NCBI GenBank assembly: GCA_016719485.1
Contig: JADJZB010000023.1
Span: forward strand, 1 to 64,000
Reading direction: 5' to 3'
DNA from: Holophagales bacterium
GTDB taxonomy: Bacteria; Acidobacteriota; Thermoanaerobaculia; UBA5066
DNA: 64,000 nt
Of this stretch, positions 55,486 through 64,000 are shown piece by piece. The stretch's first letter is position 1, and every line of letters begins with the position of its first letter. The notes below the pieces were generated by a model, which saw only the letters and a program-made list of their open reading frames with translations, was not told where the DNA came from and did no database searches. The position numbers and the translations under genes were made by a program.

Positions 55486-56496
55486 TCACCCCTTCACGAT
55501 CGCCGAGAGCGCCGACTCGAGCGCGTCGATCGCGCGGGCGAGCGAGAACGTCGCGGCGACCTCGATCCCGCGCCGCCTGCGGGCCACCCAGAGACCCGGT
55601 TCGTGAAGGAGCAGGCCCACCTCGCGCGTGATCGCAGCGGCGTCGCCCGGAGGGACGCGGGGCGCCGCGTCGGCCGGTATGGGCGCGTAGGACGGGATGT
55701 CCGTCAGGACGACGGGCACGCCCGCGGCCATCGCCTCGAGAGGCGGAAGCGGGAAGCCCTCCGCCTCGAACGAGGGGTGGACGAGGACGTCCGAGGAGTG
55801 GTACCACGCGACCATCTCCGCGACGGACGCGCGGAAGGCGTAGACGTCGCAGGGCAGGAGCGCCCGCTCCTCGTCGGTGAGCGGCATCTGGCTCGCGCGG
55901 TGCAGCCGCAGGGGCCGGCCCCCATCCCGCAGCCGGGAGACGGCCTCGAGGCCGACCCGGATCCCCTTGTTGAGCGCCTCGAAGGGGCCGACGATGCCGA
56001 TCGCCGGGGGCTGCCGCGGGCGGTCGCGTTCGGGGTCTCCCGGGGCGTAGTCCGCCGCGCGGATCGCCTGCGGCAGGACGTGGAACGGCCCGGGGAATCG
56101 CCCCTCGAAGAGCCCGACGAGGTGGGCCGAGATGAGGAGCTTCGGCACCGGCTGCGCGTAGGCCTCGTCGATCTCAGCCTTCCGGTGCGCGATCCAGGGG
56201 TAGATCGCTTCGTAGCCCTGGCTGAAGTGGACGACGGTCCGGGCGCGGCCGGCCCGGAGCGTCGGGACCACCGTTTCGAACCAGGTCGCAACGTGGACGT
56301 CCGCCTCCGGGAGCGTCTCTGCCGAGAACGAGGGAACGAGGCTCACCGGGACGCCGACGGGCATCCAGTCGTCGGCCGCGTGACGGGTGACGATGGAGAC
56401 GTCGTGCCCGCGGCGCGAGAGCTCTTCCGCGTGCTCGACGATGACCTTGACGCCTCCCGACATCTCGAGGCTCTCGACGACGTAGACGACCTTCAT
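55486..56496 (-). CDS. GT4 glycosyltransferase
   Basis: 336 residues. MKVVYVVESLEMSGGVKVIV begins a GT-B fold, and the donor site is HPSFEAEGFPLPPLEAMAAG followed by VPVVLTDIPSYAPIPADAA. FEALNKGIRVGLEAVSRLRD shows the helix preceding it. This is the last gene of a leftward row (SGNH, SxtJ-like, SxtK-like, carbamoyltransferase, GT4), suggesting its product is modified by the carbamoyltransferase. Confidence 0.85.
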   Translation of the reverse strand: MKVVYVVESLEMSGGVKVIVEHAEELSRRGHDVSIVTRHAADDWMPVGVPVSLVPSFSAETLPEADVHVATWFETVVPTLRAGRARTVVHFSQGYEAIYPWIAHRKAEIDEAYAQPVPKLLISAHLVGLFEGRFPGPFHVLPQAIRAADYAPGDPERDRPRQPPAIGIVGPFEALNKGIRVGLEAVSRLRDGGRPLRLHRASQMPLTDEERALLPCDVYAFRASVAEMVAWYHSSDVLVHPSFEAEGFPLPPLEAMAAGVPVVLTDIPSYAPIPADAAPRVPPGDAAAITREVGLLLHEPGLWVARRRRGIEVAATFSLARAIDALESALSAIVKG

Positions 56497-56560
56497 CCGG
56501 TCCCTCCGCAGTCTCCGACGATAACCCGGCGCGATCCGGGGTACGGCCCCGGGGCCTCGC

Positions 56561-58432
56561 TCAGTCGAGCGTGAAGGAGGCCCGCCACTCCTCCGTCTCG
56601 ACGAACTCGGGCTGCTCCTCGCGGAGGAGAACGTGGTTCTCCAGGACGAGGGCGTCCATCGCCGTACGCATGAAGCAGCGCCAGGCGTCTTCCGGCGTGC
56701 AGACGATCGGCTCGCCGCGCACGTTGAACGACGTGTTGACCACGACCGGGCAGCCCGTCCTCGCCTTGAAGGCGGAGAGGATCGCGTGGTAGAGCGGGTT
56801 CGCCTCGCGCCGCACCGTCTGGAGCCGCGCCGAGTAATCGACGTGCGTCACCGCGGGGATGCCCGAGCGCGGCACGTTCAGCTTCTCGATCCCCCAGAGC
56901 GCCCGCTCGGCCGGGGTCATCTCGCGCCGCAGCTCCTTCCTCACGTCGGCCGTCAGGAGCATGTAGGGGGAGTCGCCGTCGAGCTCGAACCACTCGGACA
57001 CGTCTTCGCGAAGGACCGAAGGGGCGAAGGGCCGGAACGACTCGCGGAACTTGATCTTCAGGTTCATCACGGACTGCATCTTCGGAGAGCGCGGGTCGCC
57101 CAGGATGCTGCGCCCGCCGAGAGCGCGCGGCCCGAACTCCATCCGACCCTGCAGCAGGCCGACGACCTTCTCCTCGGCCAGCAGGGCGGCCACGACGTCG
57201 GGCAGCTCCTCCAGCGGAACGGTCCGGAACGGCAGGCCCTTCCCGCGCAGCCAGGCCGCGATCTCCTCCGAAGGGAAGGCGGGGCCGAGGAACGCTCCCT
57301 TCATGCCGTCGGCGTAGGGCGCAAGGCCGCCTCCTCCCGCCGGGGAACTCCACGTCCCGAGCTTCTCCGGGCTCGACCGCGGCCCGCCCATCCTGCGGTG
57401 CCAGACGGCGAGCGCCGCGCCCACGGCCCCTCCCGCGTCCCCCGCAGCCGGCTGGACGAAGAGGTCTTCGAAGAGACCCGCGCGCGCCAGCGCCCCGTTC
57501 GCGACGCAGTTCAGCGCGACGCCTCCGGCGAGACAGAGATGCTTCGCGCCCGTGAGCTCCTTCGCGTGCCGGGCCATCTTCAGGACGATCTCCTCGGTGA
57601 CGGCCTGCACGGAGGCCGCGAGGTCCATCTCACGCTGCGTCAGGAGCGACTCCGCGGCCCGCGCCGGCCCCCCGAAGAGGCGCTCGAACGCCCGTCCCGT
57701 CATCGTGAGACCGTGAGCGAACTCGAGCGTGTCGAGGTCGAGCCGGATCGAGCCGTCGTCGTGCACCTCGACGACCTCCCGCCGGATGACGTCGGCGAAC
57801 CGCGGCTCTCCGTACGGCGCGAGCCCCATGAGCTTGTACTCGCCGCTGTTCACCTTGAACCCGCAGAAGTAGGTGAATGCCGAGTAGAGGAGGCCGACCG
57901 AGTGGGGGAAGCGCAGCTCGAGGAGCATGTCGAGCGACGCGCCCTTCCCGTGGCCGATCGAGGAGGTCGCCCACTCGCCGACGCCGTCCATCGTCAGGAC
58001 GGCCGCCTCCTCGTAGGGAGACGGGAAGAACGCCGACGCCGCGTGCGACTCGTGGTGCTCGGCGAAGAGGATCTCCCCCTCGAAGCGGAGGTCCTCGCGG
58101 ATCCGGTCCTTCATCCAGAGCTTCTCGCGCATCCAGAGCGGCATCGCCTTCAGGAAGGAGCGGAAACCGCGCGGCGCGAAGTCGAGGTACGTCTCGAACA
58201 GTCGCTCGAACTTCAGGAGCGGCTTGTCGTAGAAGGCGACGGCGTCGAGGGAGGAGACCTCGACGCCCCCCTCCTTCAGGCACCAGTGGGCCGCGTGCCC
58301 CGGAAACCCGGCGTCGTGCTTCCTGCGCGTGAACCGCTCTTCCTGGGCGGCCGCCACGATCTCGCCGTCGACGACGAGTGCCGCGGCGGAGTCGTGGTAA
58401 TAGGCCGAGAGGCCGAGGATGCGTTTCGGCAC
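56561..58432 (-). CDS. Carbamoyltransferase, NodU/CmcH/SxtI family
   Basis: 623 residues. The N-terminal kinase-like domain has LGLSAYYHDSAAALVVDGEI, AAQEERFTRRKHDAGFP and HHESHAASAFFPSPYEEAAV (metal His residues). KHLCLAGGVALNCVANGALA is followed by the C-terminal YrdC-like segment GRMEFGPRALGGRSILGDPR. Such enzymes transfer a carbamoyl group from carbamoyl phosphate via a carbamoyl-adenylate to a hydroxyl of a sugar or natural product. The acceptor here is probably a surface glycan. Its start is 2 bases from the SxtK-like stop. Confidence 0.92.
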   Translation of the reverse strand: MPKRILGLSAYYHDSAAALVVDGEIVAAAQEERFTRRKHDAGFPGHAAHWCLKEGGVEVSSLDAVAFYDKPLLKFERLFETYLDFAPRGFRSFLKAMPLWMREKLWMKDRIREDLRFEGEILFAEHHESHAASAFFPSPYEEAAVLTMDGVGEWATSSIGHGKGASLDMLLELRFPHSVGLLYSAFTYFCGFKVNSGEYKLMGLAPYGEPRFADVIRREVVEVHDDGSIRLDLDTLEFAHGLTMTGRAFERLFGGPARAAESLLTQREMDLAASVQAVTEEIVLKMARHAKELTGAKHLCLAGGVALNCVANGALARAGLFEDLFVQPAAGDAGGAVGAALAVWHRRMGGPRSSPEKLGTWSSPAGGGGLAPYADGMKGAFLGPAFPSEEIAAWLRGKGLPFRTVPLEELPDVVAALLAEEKVVGLLQGRMEFGPRALGGRSILGDPRSPKMQSVMNLKIKFRESFRPFAPSVLREDVSEWFELDGDSPYMLLTADVRKELRREMTPAERALWGIEKLNVPRSGIPAVTHVDYSARLQTVRREANPLYHAILSAFKARTGCPVVVNTSFNVRGEPIVCTPEDAWRCFMRTAMDALVLENHVLLREEQPEFVETEEWRASFTLD

Positions 58433-58434
58433 GG

Positions 58435-58593
58435 TCAGAAGAGGGTGTAGATGAACGGCGCCAGGACGCTCTTCTCGGCGAGGACGAGCAGGAACCCGAC
58501 GAGGATCAGGAGGAAGAGGATCGGGGCCAGCCAGAACTTCTTGCGGTACTTCAGGAACTCCCAGAGCTCGACGAGGACCTCGTGCTTGGCCAT
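58435..58593 (-). CDS. DUF5989/SxtK-like small membrane protein
   Basis: 52 residues: MAKHEVLVELWEFLKYRKKF then a helix (WLAPILFLLILVGFLLVLAE) and a short tail. The LWEFLKxRKKxWLxP pattern defines this tiny family, which accompanies SxtI-type carbamoyltransferases far beyond cyanobacterial saxitoxin clusters. Function unknown. Its start overlaps the SxtJ-like stop (ATGA), so translation is coupled. Confidence 0.8.
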   Translation of the reverse strand: MAKHEVLVELWEFLKYRKKFWLAPILFLLILVGFLLVLAEKSVLAPFIYTLF

Positions 58594-58970
58594 CAGAACA
58601 TCTTCTCGAAGTGGCGCGGGTCGCGGTTGCGTTCGGGGTAGGGGACCCAGCCGGTCCGGCGCCGCCGCCGGCGCGCGAGCTCGTCGCGGCCCGCGAGCCG
58701 GAGGGCGAAGCCGAGCGGCGTCAGGACGAGGAAGAAGACGAGACCGAGGAAGAGGGTCGTGTTCACCCGTCCGAGCGTCCGGGCGACGGCCATCCACCCC
58801 CGGTGGACGGGACCGAGGAGTCCCGGGGCGACGAAGCCGAGGACGAGCAGCAGCGCTCCCGCGCCACCCAGCACGGGCCCCGCGAGCCGCGAGCCTGCGA
58901 GGACGAGCGCGAGGCCCAGCAGGGCCAGCACTCCCCCGACGACGAGTCCGAATTTCCTGTCTGCGTCCAT
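58593..58970 (-). CDS. SxtJ-like membrane protein
   Basis: 125 residues. Four hydrophobic segments: KFGLVVGGVLALLGLALVLA, AGALLLVLGFVAPGLLG, TTLFLGLVFFLVLTPLGFAL and a weaker one between them. A basic tail (ARRRRRRTGWVPYPERNRD) ends FEKMF. This composition, and the position before SxtK and the carbamoyltransferase, fit the SxtJ family. ATG 58970 is chosen over the upstream start as the first residue of the conserved block. Function unknown. Confidence 0.75.
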   Translation of the reverse strand: MDADRKFGLVVGGVLALLGLALVLAGSRLAGPVLGGAGALLLVLGFVAPGLLGPVHRGWMAVARTLGRVNTTLFLGLVFFLVLTPLGFALRLAGRDELARRRRRRTGWVPYPERNRDPRHFEKMF

Positions 58971-58998
58971 CTTCGCGCGGCCGGGGCCCCGCACCGCA

Positions 58999-60162
58999 TC
59001 AGGGCCGGATGTTAGCAGCGGGAAGGGCCGGATCCACGGTCCGGATCCGAACCGCCACCTCGGCGATCCGCCTCGAGAACTTCTCCGCGCCGGCGCGTGA
59101 AAAATGCATCGGGTCTGCGAAGTCCGCGTCCGAAAAGTCGCCTTCGGCGAACGGGTCCGCGAAGAAGACGTCGCGTCCGTCGGCGAGGGCGAGGGCCGCC
59201 GCGTTGTAGCGGCGGAGGGCGTCGAGGTAGCCGGCCAGCGTCAGCCCCGGGGTCCAGGACGCGAGGTAGGCCCGGTCGGCCTCTTGCTGGCCCTTTCGGA
59301 CCCTGACCGCCTGCGCCACGAGGAGGGTCTTCGCCCCGTGCTCCCGCGCGACGGCCGAAATCGACCGGAGGTTTCGCGCGAAGACGGCGACGGCGTCCTC
59401 GGGAATCACGTCCCGGCGCTCGCCTCCTGCCCACCCCCACGCGGGAGCGAAACCGCTCCCGGCCGCCGGCGGCTCGAGAAGCCCCAGGCGGAGACGGAGC
59501 CACTCCACGAAGACGGAGCGCGCTGCCAGGGGAAGCGGCGCCGGCTCTGCGCCGAGAACGCGGGGGAGGATCTCGCCGTGCCCGGCCGAGTAGTCCCGCG
59601 CCAACGGAACGTGCCCGGCCGGCTGTGCGTCGTTGATCCCGGCGAAGACGACGACGAGGTCGGGCTCGAGGTCGACGTCCCGCAGCTCCAGCGAGATGAG
59701 GCTCTGAACGCTCGTCCAGCCCGGAAAGCCGGCGTTGACCACGTCCCAGCCAGGGCCGAGGCTCCCCGCCAGAAGCGCGGGCCAGGTCGAGGCGTCGCCC
59801 GAGGCGCGCAGGTCGAAGGTCGTCGAACCTCCCTCGCAGACGACGCGGTAACGCCCCTGGGGCTTCGGCCTCTCCACCTCCGGGCCCCGGAGCCCGAGCG
59901 AATTGAAGCGGGCTTCATGACCTTCCACCCGGATGACGCCCCCGGGGCGGCCGGACATCGCGAGGAACGGGTGCGGACGGTAGGCTCGTCCGATCTCGCG
60001 GACGAGGCGCGCTTCCTTCTCGCGGGCCGTGACCGGCCACGTCCCGGAACGGAGGCGTCCTCCCGCCCGGCAACCGCCCTCGAGGACCGCGAAGGCGAGA
60101 ACGGCGATCGCGATCGGGACGAGGACGTTCGAGCCGACCCAGTGGAGACTGCGGACGAGCAT
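58999..60162 (-). CDS. Membrane-anchored SGNH/GDSL hydrolase
   Basis: 387 residues. One N-terminal helix (LVPIAIAVLAFAVLEGG) puts the enzyme on the membrane face. The catalytic blocks are CEGGSTTF (Ser), NAGFPGWTSVQ (Gly block), VVFAGINDAQP (Asn) and DPMHFSRAGAEKFSRRIAE (Asp/His). Such hydrolases remove acetyl or other acyl groups from glycans or act as O-acyl transferases. First gene of the carbamoyltransferase operon and divergent from the membrane protein gene at 60209. Confidence 0.88.
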   Translation of the reverse strand: MLVRSLHWVGSNVLVPIAIAVLAFAVLEGGCRAGGRLRSGTWPVTAREKEARLVREIGRAYRPHPFLAMSGRPGGVIRVEGHEARFNSLGLRGPEVERPKPQGRYRVVCEGGSTTFDLRASGDASTWPALLAGSLGPGWDVVNAGFPGWTSVQSLISLELRDVDLEPDLVVVFAGINDAQPAGHVPLARDYSAGHGEILPRVLGAEPAPLPLAARSVFVEWLRLRLGLLEPPAAGSGFAPAWGWAGGERRDVIPEDAVAVFARNLRSISAVAREHGAKTLLVAQAVRVRKGQQEADRAYLASWTPGLTLAGYLDALRRYNAAALALADGRDVFFADPFAEGDFSDADFADPMHFSRAGAEKFSRRIAEVAVRIRTVDPALPAANIRP

Positions 60163-60208
60163 GAGGTCGAGGATGCCACCCGTAGAGGGCGTGCGGTAGC
60201 CTCAGCCG

Positions 60209-62161
60209 GTGGCGAGAACCCGTCCCCCGGCACCGGCGAGCCCCGTGCGGCGCTCCCTTCTCGTCGTCGCTGCCGTCCTCGCGCTGTCGGCGGACGACCG
60301 TCACGCGGGCAAAGGATCGGACGGCCGGCAGATGATCGGGACCGCCGTGGCGATCGCCGAGACGGGTGGGATCGGCCTCGCCAAGGGGGCGCCCCGCGCG
60401 GTGGACCGCGGCGACCACGCCGTCTCGCGGTACGGCTTCGGAACGACGCTCGCGCAGCTTCCCGCCGCGTTCCTCGCGCCCCTCGTGGAACGTCGTTTCG
60501 GGGCCGGCTCCTCGCAGCCGCTCTTCCTCCTCGCGCCGTTCGCGGCCGTGCTCCTCGCGGCGGCCGCTTCTGGATATGCGGCCCGGCTCGCCGGAGCGTC
60601 GGCGTCCGGGACGAGCCTCGCGGTCCTGCTGGCAGGGCTCGGCTCTCCCCTCGCCGCCTACGCCACGTCCGACTACTCCGAGCCGCTCCAGGCCGCGGCG
60701 CTCGGCGGCGCGCTCGCTCTCGCGTTCGGCGCCGCGCGAGAGACGGCGCCGGGCGCGTCCGCACGCCTCGCGGCGGCGGCCGGGTTCTCGGCCGGGTTCG
60801 CCGTCCTCCTGAAGTCGAGCCTCGCGGCCGTGGCGCCGATCCTCCTCCTGCCGCTCGCCGCCGCGTCCTTTCTCCGGGGCCGGCGGCTCCTCGCCGCGGC
60901 GCTCGGCTCCAGCGTGCCGCTGGCGGCGTGGCTCGTGCTCGAGATCGTCCGGTTCGGCGCGCCGTTCTCCGGCTACGGCGGCGAGGGGTTCACGCACCCG
61001 CTCCTCGACGGCCTCTGGCGCCTCCTCGTCGGGCCGAACCGCGGGCTCCTCCTCTTCTTCCCGGCGGCCGCGCTCGCGGGCGTGGCCCTTCTTCGTGAGC
61101 TCCGGTCCGGCGTCGATGCGCCGCGGCGCCTCGCGGCCGCCGCGAGCCTCGCCGCGGCGGCCGTCCTTCTCGTCACGGCCGCCAGCTGGTGGGCCTGGCA
61201 CGGTGCAGGAGGATGGGGACCGAGACTCCTCGTTCCCGCCGTCCCGCTCCTCGCTCCCTGGGCGGCGCTCGTCGCGGCGGGCCTGGCCGACCGGCCCCGG
61301 CGTATCGTTGCCGGCCTTTCGATCGCCCTGAACCTTCCCCCGCTCCTCCTCCACACGTCGTTCGTCGACACCTACGTCGCGAACGCACGCCGCCCGGCGT
61401 TGACGCCCCGGCTCGAGAAGCAGATTCCCGCGATCGCGATCGAGCCGAACGACGAGGGCAGGCCGAGCGTTCCGCCGGACCAGGTCCTGGCGACGGTGCC
61501 GGCCGCCGCCCCGCACGTCGTCCACCCGTGGTACTTCGCCGCGACCCTCGCGGGAACGCCCGACAAGGTCGCGGCACGGCTCTCCCGGCCCCCGTGGTAC
61601 GACCGCCGGCCCGACCTTGGGCCGAGGCTGGTTCCCTTTCCGGCGGAGCTGGCGGCAATCCTCGCTCCGCTCCCGCGGTGGGGCTTCTTCGGCCGCTCGC
61701 TTCTCCACGGCGCGAGCGATCCCGCGAGCGGCTCCGTCTATCTCCAGTCCCTCGCCGGGCAGGTCCTCCGGGCTCACGAGACGGGCCGGCTCGACGAGGG
61801 GCTCGTTCTCGCCGACCGGCTCCTGGCCCTGCGGCCCGGCGAGGAAGGAGACGCCCTCTACGTCGAGAGCCTTCGCCTCCTCGGGCGGTTCGACACGGCG
61901 GCGGCGTTCCTGGGCTCCCTTCCCCGGGACCGGGAAGCCACCCCCTCGATTCTCGCGGTCCGCGCTCTCCTGGCGCGGGACCGCAAGGACCCCGAGAGGG
62001 CCTCGCGCTTCGCCGGCGCGGCTGCCCCGTGGTTCCCGGGGACGCCTCTCGCGACGGCCCCTTCGAAACCGTCCGTGTGGCCAGGCACGTTCGCCGCGTT
62101 CATCCGTCACGAGGAGGCGCGGGTCGAGCCGGGCCTTCCCGGCGTCGGCACGGCGCGCTGA
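60209..62161 (+). CDS. GT-C-like polytopic membrane protein with C-terminal soluble domain
   Basis: 650 residues. About 10-11 membrane helices fill residues 15-390, with a loop after the first helix containing DDRHAGKGSDGRQMIGTAV, in the position of the catalytic Asp/Glu loop of lipid-linked GT-C enzymes. SDYSEPLQAAALGGALALAF and GGWGPRLLVPAVPLLAPWAA are GT-C-like features. The C-terminal region (about 470-650) has helix pairs (RLDEGLVLADRLLALRPGEE, LYVESLRLLGRFDTAAAFLG) like TPRs. I infer a glycosyltransferase using a polyprenyl-phosphate sugar, but no family name is certain. Confidence 0.55.
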   Translation: MARTRPPAPASPVRRSLLVVAAVLALSADDRHAGKGSDGRQMIGTAVAIAETGGIGLAKGAPRAVDRGDHAVSRYGFGTTLAQLPAAFLAPLVERRFGAGSSQPLFLLAPFAAVLLAAAASGYAARLAGASASGTSLAVLLAGLGSPLAAYATSDYSEPLQAAALGGALALAFGAARETAPGASARLAAAAGFSAGFAVLLKSSLAAVAPILLLPLAAASFLRGRRLLAAALGSSVPLAAWLVLEIVRFGAPFSGYGGEGFTHPLLDGLWRLLVGPNRGLLLFFPAAALAGVALLRELRSGVDAPRRLAAAASLAAAAVLLVTAASWWAWHGAGGWGPRLLVPAVPLLAPWAALVAAGLADRPRRIVAGLSIALNLPPLLLHTSFVDTYVANARRPALTPRLEKQIPAIAIEPNDEGRPSVPPDQVLATVPAAAPHVVHPWYFAATLAGTPDKVAARLSRPPWYDRRPDLGPRLVPFPAELAAILAPLPRWGFFGRSLLHGASDPASGSVYLQSLAGQVLRAHETGRLDEGLVLADRLLALRPGEEGDALYVESLRLLGRFDTAAAFLGSLPRDREATPSILAVRALLARDRKDPERASRFAGAAAPWFPGTPLATAPSKPSVWPGTFAAFIRHEEARVEPGLPGVGTAR

Positions 62162-62167
62162 CCCGCG

Positions 62168-63607
62168 TCAGGAAACGGCCGGACCGAACGTCACGGCCCA
62201 GCGGGCGGCCCCGAGCGCCGCCTCGTCCGTCGGAAGAATCGCCGCTCGCCGCTCGTCGACGACCCGCTGAACGGCACGCGGAAGCGGCTCTTCCGAGGAC
62301 GGCGCGACCCGAACGGAGAGACCGCTCCCCTCGAACCGGCTTTCCAGGCCCGACGGGGTCCAGCCGGACAGGAGCGCGATCGCGTCCTCGCCCGTGACCA
62401 GGCCTCCCCCGAGGAGCGTTTCGACGAGACCCGCGCGAACGGGGTTCCCGGCGGCGAGGACGATCTCTCCCGACCCGGCTCGCGAGGCGACCGCGCCGAT
62501 CGGGTCCTCCTCGCCGAGAGGTCCTTCGGCTTCCACCGCGATGCGCCCCTCTCCCGGGGTGCCGGGAGCCGCGAGCTCCGCGGTCCCGAGCCACTGCACG
62601 GCGTCGAGATCGTCCGCCGTCAGGCGGGTCGAGGCGAGGAACGCCTCGCGGTCCTCGCCGGAGCGTGCCGTCCGCGCCGCCGCGGCGGTGCAGGAGGTCA
62701 CGCGGAAGCCGCACGACCCCAGGAGGGAAACCCAGCCCGCCCGTCCCGCGTAGGTGCGGTGGTCGTCCGCCACGATCCCCTCCAGCTCGCGGTCCCAGCG
62801 GCCGCGGAACGCTCCGCCGAGGACCGAGGCGTGCGTGGCGTTCGGGACGGAGAAGACGAGGAGCCCCCCGGGCGCGAGGGCCGCGCGCAGGGCGCCAAGG
62901 ACGGCGGCCGGGTTGGCGAGGTGCTCGAGGACGTCGGCCAGGACGATCGCGTCGGGACGGGCGTCGAGAAGCTCGACGGCCTCCTCGGCCGGCAGGGCGA
63001 GGACGCGCGTGAGCCGGCGGGCGGCGACGCGGGCCGCGCGGGCGTCCAGCTCGATCCCGGTGACACGCGCGCCGAGCGCCTCGAGGCTCGCGCCGAGCGC
63101 CCCTTCACCGCAGCCGACGTCGAGGACGGCCCGCGCCGAGGCGGGGACGAGCGCGAGGACCTCGGGGCGCGCGTGTCCCTTTCGCCCCGAGAAGGAATGG
63201 ACGAGCCACGGCCGGAAAGACTCCGCGAATCCGTCTCCGTGACGCCCGTGCACCGTGACGGGCGCTTCGGCGGACCAGGGTGCCGATTGCGCCGGGCCCG
63301 CGGCCCGTTCCTCGTCGAGGAGCTGCAGCTCCCAAGAGGTGACGTAGGTCTCCCCGGCGGGAAACGGTGCGCCGGGAAAGCCTCCACCCGGGACGAGTCG
63401 CACGGACGGCCGGGCCGAGGCCTCGACGAGGGCGCGGGCGAGGCCCGCGACCGGAAGGGCGGCTTCGGGCTCGGTGACGTCGACCTCGACGCCCGCCGAC
63501 GAGACGCCGGACCGGGAGAGAGCCGCGCGGATCGCATCCCTCGATCGGAACCCCGCACGGCGGGCGTCGGAGGACGGCGAGGCGGGCAGGGTCGGCGTCG
63601 CGGACAT
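62168..63607 (-). CDS. SAM-dependent methyltransferase with long N- and C-terminal regions
   Basis: 479 residues. A central class-I methyltransferase domain (about 145-300) has motif I AVLDVGCGEGALGASLEALG, DAIVLADVLEHLANPAAVLG and GGLLVFSVPNATHASVLGGA. About 145 residues precede it (partly TYVTSWELQLLDEERA) and about 180 follow, neither recognised. The C-terminal part may be a second glycan- or partner-binding domain. It lies in the polysaccharide region and may methylate a sugar. Convergent with the GT-C-like gene (6 bases between stops). Confidence 0.7.
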   Translation of the reverse strand: MSATPTLPASPSSDARRAGFRSRDAIRAALSRSGVSSAGVEVDVTEPEAALPVAGLARALVEASARPSVRLVPGGGFPGAPFPAGETYVTSWELQLLDEERAAGPAQSAPWSAEAPVTVHGRHGDGFAESFRPWLVHSFSGRKGHARPEVLALVPASARAVLDVGCGEGALGASLEALGARVTGIELDARAARVAARRLTRVLALPAEEAVELLDARPDAIVLADVLEHLANPAAVLGALRAALAPGGLLVFSVPNATHASVLGGAFRGRWDRELEGIVADDHRTYAGRAGWVSLLGSCGFRVTSCTAAAARTARSGEDREAFLASTRLTADDLDAVQWLGTAELAAPGTPGEGRIAVEAEGPLGEEDPIGAVASRAGSGEIVLAAGNPVRAGLVETLLGGGLVTGEDAIALLSGWTPSGLESRFEGSGLSVRVAPSSEEPLPRAVQRVVDERRAAILPTDEAALGAARWAVTFGPAVS

Positions 63608-63684
63608 GGTCGTCCCGGCGATGTTAGTGGACGGCCGGGGCCTGCGCCGCCCTGCCGTACACTTCGCCGCTCGATGGAGGCTCC

Positions 63685-64000
63685 ATGACCAACAGCCCGC
63701 AGAAGAACCTGGCCATTCTCGTCGGCGGAGGACCGGCCCCGGGCATCAACAGCGTCATCAGCGCGGCGACGATCCGCGCGCAGCTCGAAGGCGTCACCGT
63801 CCTCGGCATCCGCGACGGATTCCAGTGGCTCATGCAGGGAAACATCGAGCACGTTCACCCGCTCACGATCGACGAGGTGAGCCGGATCCACTTCCGCGGC
63901 GGCTCGCACATCGGCATCGCCCGCGCGAACCCGACGAAGGACCCGCAGCTCCTCGAGAACGCCGTCATCTCGCTCCTGCGCCTCAACGTCTCGCGCCTCA
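63685..64000 (+). CDS. 6-phosphofructokinase family protein, truncated by the window end
   Basis: The first 105 residues are open to the edge. MTNSPQKNLAILVGGGPAPG is followed by INSVISAATIRAQLEGVTVL, a GGGPAPGIN nucleotide-binding loop, and later IHFRGGSHIGIARANPTKDP. The GGGPAP rather than GGDAPG motif, and the EVSRIHFRGGS block, suggest the PPi/ATP phosphofructokinase clade of long enzymes (about 400 aa). It phosphorylates fructose 6-phosphate in glycolysis. Its start is 77 bases after the divergent methyltransferase start. Confidence 0.85.
   Translation, partial: MTNSPQKNLAILVGGGPAPGINSVISAATIRAQLEGVTVLGIRDGFQWLMQGNIEHVHPLTIDEVSRIHFRGGSHIGIARANPTKDPQLLENAVISLLRLNVSRL

Overview
The window is a GC-rich bacterial chromosome segment (roughly 70 percent G+C by eye) with densely packed genes, short intergenic gaps and many 4-bp stop/start overlaps. 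The lineage cannot be proved from sequence alone. The type-B succinate dehydrogenase operon, propeller-type sensor kinase, PEGA protein, many glycosyltransferases and GC-rich codon use would fit Acidobacteriota (Thermoanaerobaculia-like). That is an inference. No rRNA, tRNA, CRISPR array, insertion sequence or prophage was seen.

Layout. 1-3.3 kb: sdhC-sdhA-sdhB (minus; sdhB runs off the left edge), heavily frameshifted. 3.6-5.7 kb: two damaged genes, a PaaK-like adenylate-forming enzyme and a NUDIX hydrolase. 5.9-9 kb: HerA-like ATPase, YciA-type thioesterase, ArfB-type peptidyl-tRNA hydrolase. 9.0-19.1 kb: a potassium island. The histidine-kinase half of KdpD and KdpE come first, then a KimA-like transporter gene on the other strand, a tiny membrane ORF, kdpF-A-B-C, and finally the sensor half of KdpD. 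KdpD is split into two genes at opposite ends of the island, and two tandem T-rich sites resembling the E. coli KdpE box sit upstream of the kdp genes. 19.1-28.3 kb: housekeeping and lipid genes (SUI1, HI0933 flavoprotein, two overlapping PlsC acyltransferases, desaturase, PepQ), an agmatine-to-putrescine pair (aguA-aguB), a GNAT and a pirin.

28.5-42.8 kb is a signalling island. It holds two sigma-54 activators, a 1063-aa propeller histidine kinase, two SpoIIE-type phosphatases (one with PDZ and membrane domains), a STAS antagonist, an RsbW-like kinase, a TPR protein, an exported isoaspartyl methyltransferase and a small membrane protein behind a convincing sigma-54 promoter. No alternative sigma factor is encoded here, so the output of the partner-switching module lies elsewhere.

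42.9-46.2 kb: tmk-holB and a repeat-rich PEGA protein, with an intrinsic terminator between them. 46.3-63.6 kb: a surface-polysaccharide region with six glycosyltransferases (one fused to a PIG-L deacetylase), a GNAT, a Wzt-like ABC ATPase, a GT-C-like membrane protein and a large methyltransferase. Within it is a compact SGNH hydrolase, SxtJ-like, SxtK/DUF5989 and carbamoyltransferase module. The window ends inside a phosphofructokinase gene.

Many conserved genes carry single-base frameshifts, often in C or G runs (sdhABC, HerA-like, arfB, kdpD, kdpE, kdpA, kdpB, SUI1, rsbW-like, a GNAT, a GT2). Read error in a draft assembly is the simplest explanation. KdpA additionally lacks about 63 internal residues including a selectivity-filter loop, which a single-base error cannot explain.
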